Below, one piece after another: positions 32,425-33,163 of a DNA stretch of 33,163 nt. This stretch comes from Bacteroidetes bacterium HGW-Bacteroidetes-14 (lineage in GTDB: Bacteria > Bacteroidota > Bacteroidia > Bacteroidales > UBA932): NCBI GenBank assembly GCA_002842655.1, contig PHDP01000008.1, positions 1 to 33,163 of the forward strand, written 5' to 3'. Numbering within the stretch: position 1 is the first letter of the stretch; each line of letters begins with the position of its first letter. The notes below the pieces were generated by a model, which was not told the origin of the DNA, searched no databases, and saw nothing but the letters and a program-made list of their open reading frames with translations. The position numbers were made by a program, and so were the translations under genes.

Positions 32425-33163
32425 TTATTTTTTAACTTTTACCAGGATATCGATAAGTGAGATAGATGCATCTTCCATTGAAATAACGAGAGAGTCAATC
32501 TTAGATACAATGTAGTTGTAAAGAACCTGGAGGATAATACCTACTACCAGACCACCTACTGTTGTAATCAGAGCCACTTTCATACCACCTGCTACTACGT
32601 TAGGAGAAATATCACCTGCAGCCTCGATAGCGTCAAAAGCCTGGATAAGACCAATAACTGTACCAAGGAATCCGAGCATAGGAGCTGTTGCAATGAAGAG
32701 AGAGATCCATGTAAGACCGCTTTCCATCTGGCTCATCTGAACTCCACCATAAGAAACAACTGATTTTTCAACAACTTCAACTCCTTCGTCCATACGTGAA
32801 ATACCTTGATAGAAGATAGAAGCAACCGGGCCTTTAGTGTTACGGCAAACCTCTTTAGCAGCCTCAACTCCGCCTGTTGCGAAAGCCTCTTCAATTTTCT
32901 TAAGGAGCTTCTCTGTATTTGTAGTTGCCAGGTTAAGATAAATAATTCTCTCAATGGCAATTGCAAGACCGAGGATTAAAACGATAAGGATTGATGCCAT
33001 AAAACCTGCACCACCCTCAATAAATTTGGCCTTAAGCTGTTGGTGGATCGGAATATCCTGCTGAGCTGCTGCCGACTGGTCAACAGTTTCGGTAGCGGCT
33101 GGATCCGGTGTTTGAGCAGCAACATACTGTGCAGAAATGGTCATGAAACCAACTACTGCCAAA
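32425..33163 (-). CDS. ExbB/TolQ/MotA-type proton channel protein (5' end off window)
   Basis: 245 residues visible; the frame is open to the window edge, where the first codons (LAVVGFMTISAQYVAAQ) look like the end of a signal or membrane segment, so the true start lies outside. A low-complexity linker (TPDPAATETVDQSAAAQQ) precedes the first channel helix (about 51-73), and two more helices (about 150-175, 190-215) carry the MotA/TolQ/ExbB pattern GLTWISLFIATAPMLGFLGT and GGMKVALITTVGGLVVG. Builds the pentameric stator around the ExbD helices. First visible gene of the motor operon. Confidence 0.92.
   Translation of the reverse strand, partial: LAVVGFMTISAQYVAAQTPDPAATETVDQSAAAQQDIPIHQQLKAKFIEGGAGFMASILIVLILGLAIAIERIIYLNLATTNTEKLLKKIEEAFATGGVEAAKEVCRNTKGPVASIFYQGISRMDEGVEVVEKSVVSYGGVQMSQMESGLTWISLFIATAPMLGFLGTVIGLIQAFDAIEAAGDISPNVVAGGMKVALITTVGGLVVGIILQVLYNYIVSKIDSLVISMEDASISLIDILVKVKK

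Noticed and set aside
1-33163. tRNA or rRNA genes, CRISPR arrays, phage or defence genes
   Set aside because: No cloverleaf-like sequence in the short gaps, no regularly spaced repeats and no defence-type domains; recQ here is a housekeeping gene standing alone.

Overview
The window looks like an ordinary chromosomal segment of a Bacteroidetes bacterium, most likely order Bacteroidales. Supporting this are Bacteroidetes-type promoters (a -33 TTTG, then 19-20 bases, then a -7 TAnnTTTG), an ExbB / small membrane protein / ExbD / ExbD set, Bacteroides-type short SerA, DUF3127 and DUF4834-like proteins, aspartate carbamoyltransferase with a regulatory subunit, and moderate-to-low GC. Genus cannot be read from the sequence. 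Thirty-two protein genes (two cut by the window edges) fill almost all of it. I see no tRNA, rRNA, CRISPR array, insertion sequence, prophage or defence island. No gene-free stretch exceeds 300 bases; the largest, 268-516, holds two divergent promoters and a long leader.

Layout: (1) 1-267, minus: RRM RNA-binding protein, cut at its 3' end. (2) 517-1647, plus: FemAB/GNAT-like acyltransferase, closed by a strong bidirectional terminator. (3) 1763-7176, minus: yigZ-pyrB-pyrI, then serC-serA-DUF1015, covering pyrimidine and serine synthesis. (4) 7230-9641, plus: LuxC-like acyl-CoA reductase, a pRiA4b ORF-3-like protein, miaA. (5) 9695-13201, minus: agmatinase-family ureohydrolase, nhaA, FKBP lipoprotein, DUF3127. 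(6) 13361-15559, plus: recQ; convergent with a type I-like glutamine synthetase (15580-17082, minus). (7) 17216-25293, plus: a tightly packed six-gene operon of a large membrane-anchored protein, DUF4834-like protein, MsbA-like ABC exporter, acyl-CoA/AMP ligase, dCMP deaminase and S41 C-terminal processing protease. (8) 25299-28023, minus: asnS-udk-TonB-like. (9) 28089-30819, minus: alkaline phosphatase and a GHL10-type glycosidase, both exported. (10) 30908-33163, minus: ExbB / small membrane protein / ExbD / ExbD motor operon, cut at its 5' end and closed by a terminator.

The genes are mostly housekeeping. The best leads are: the DUF1015 protein with a GHHR motif in the serine operon, which lacks a visible phosphoserine phosphatase; the SerA with Lys in place of the catalytic His; a DUF3127 OB-like protein with an SSB-like acidic tip ending DDLPF, near recQ; the envelope-flavoured operon at 17216-25293 headed by an unrecognised 767-residue protein; an alkaline phosphatase with Cys in place of the Asp before the nucleophilic Ser; several promoters so close to their start codons that the mRNAs should be nearly leaderless; and a divergent promoter pair built on an inverted repeat. 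I found no convincing wholly new system.
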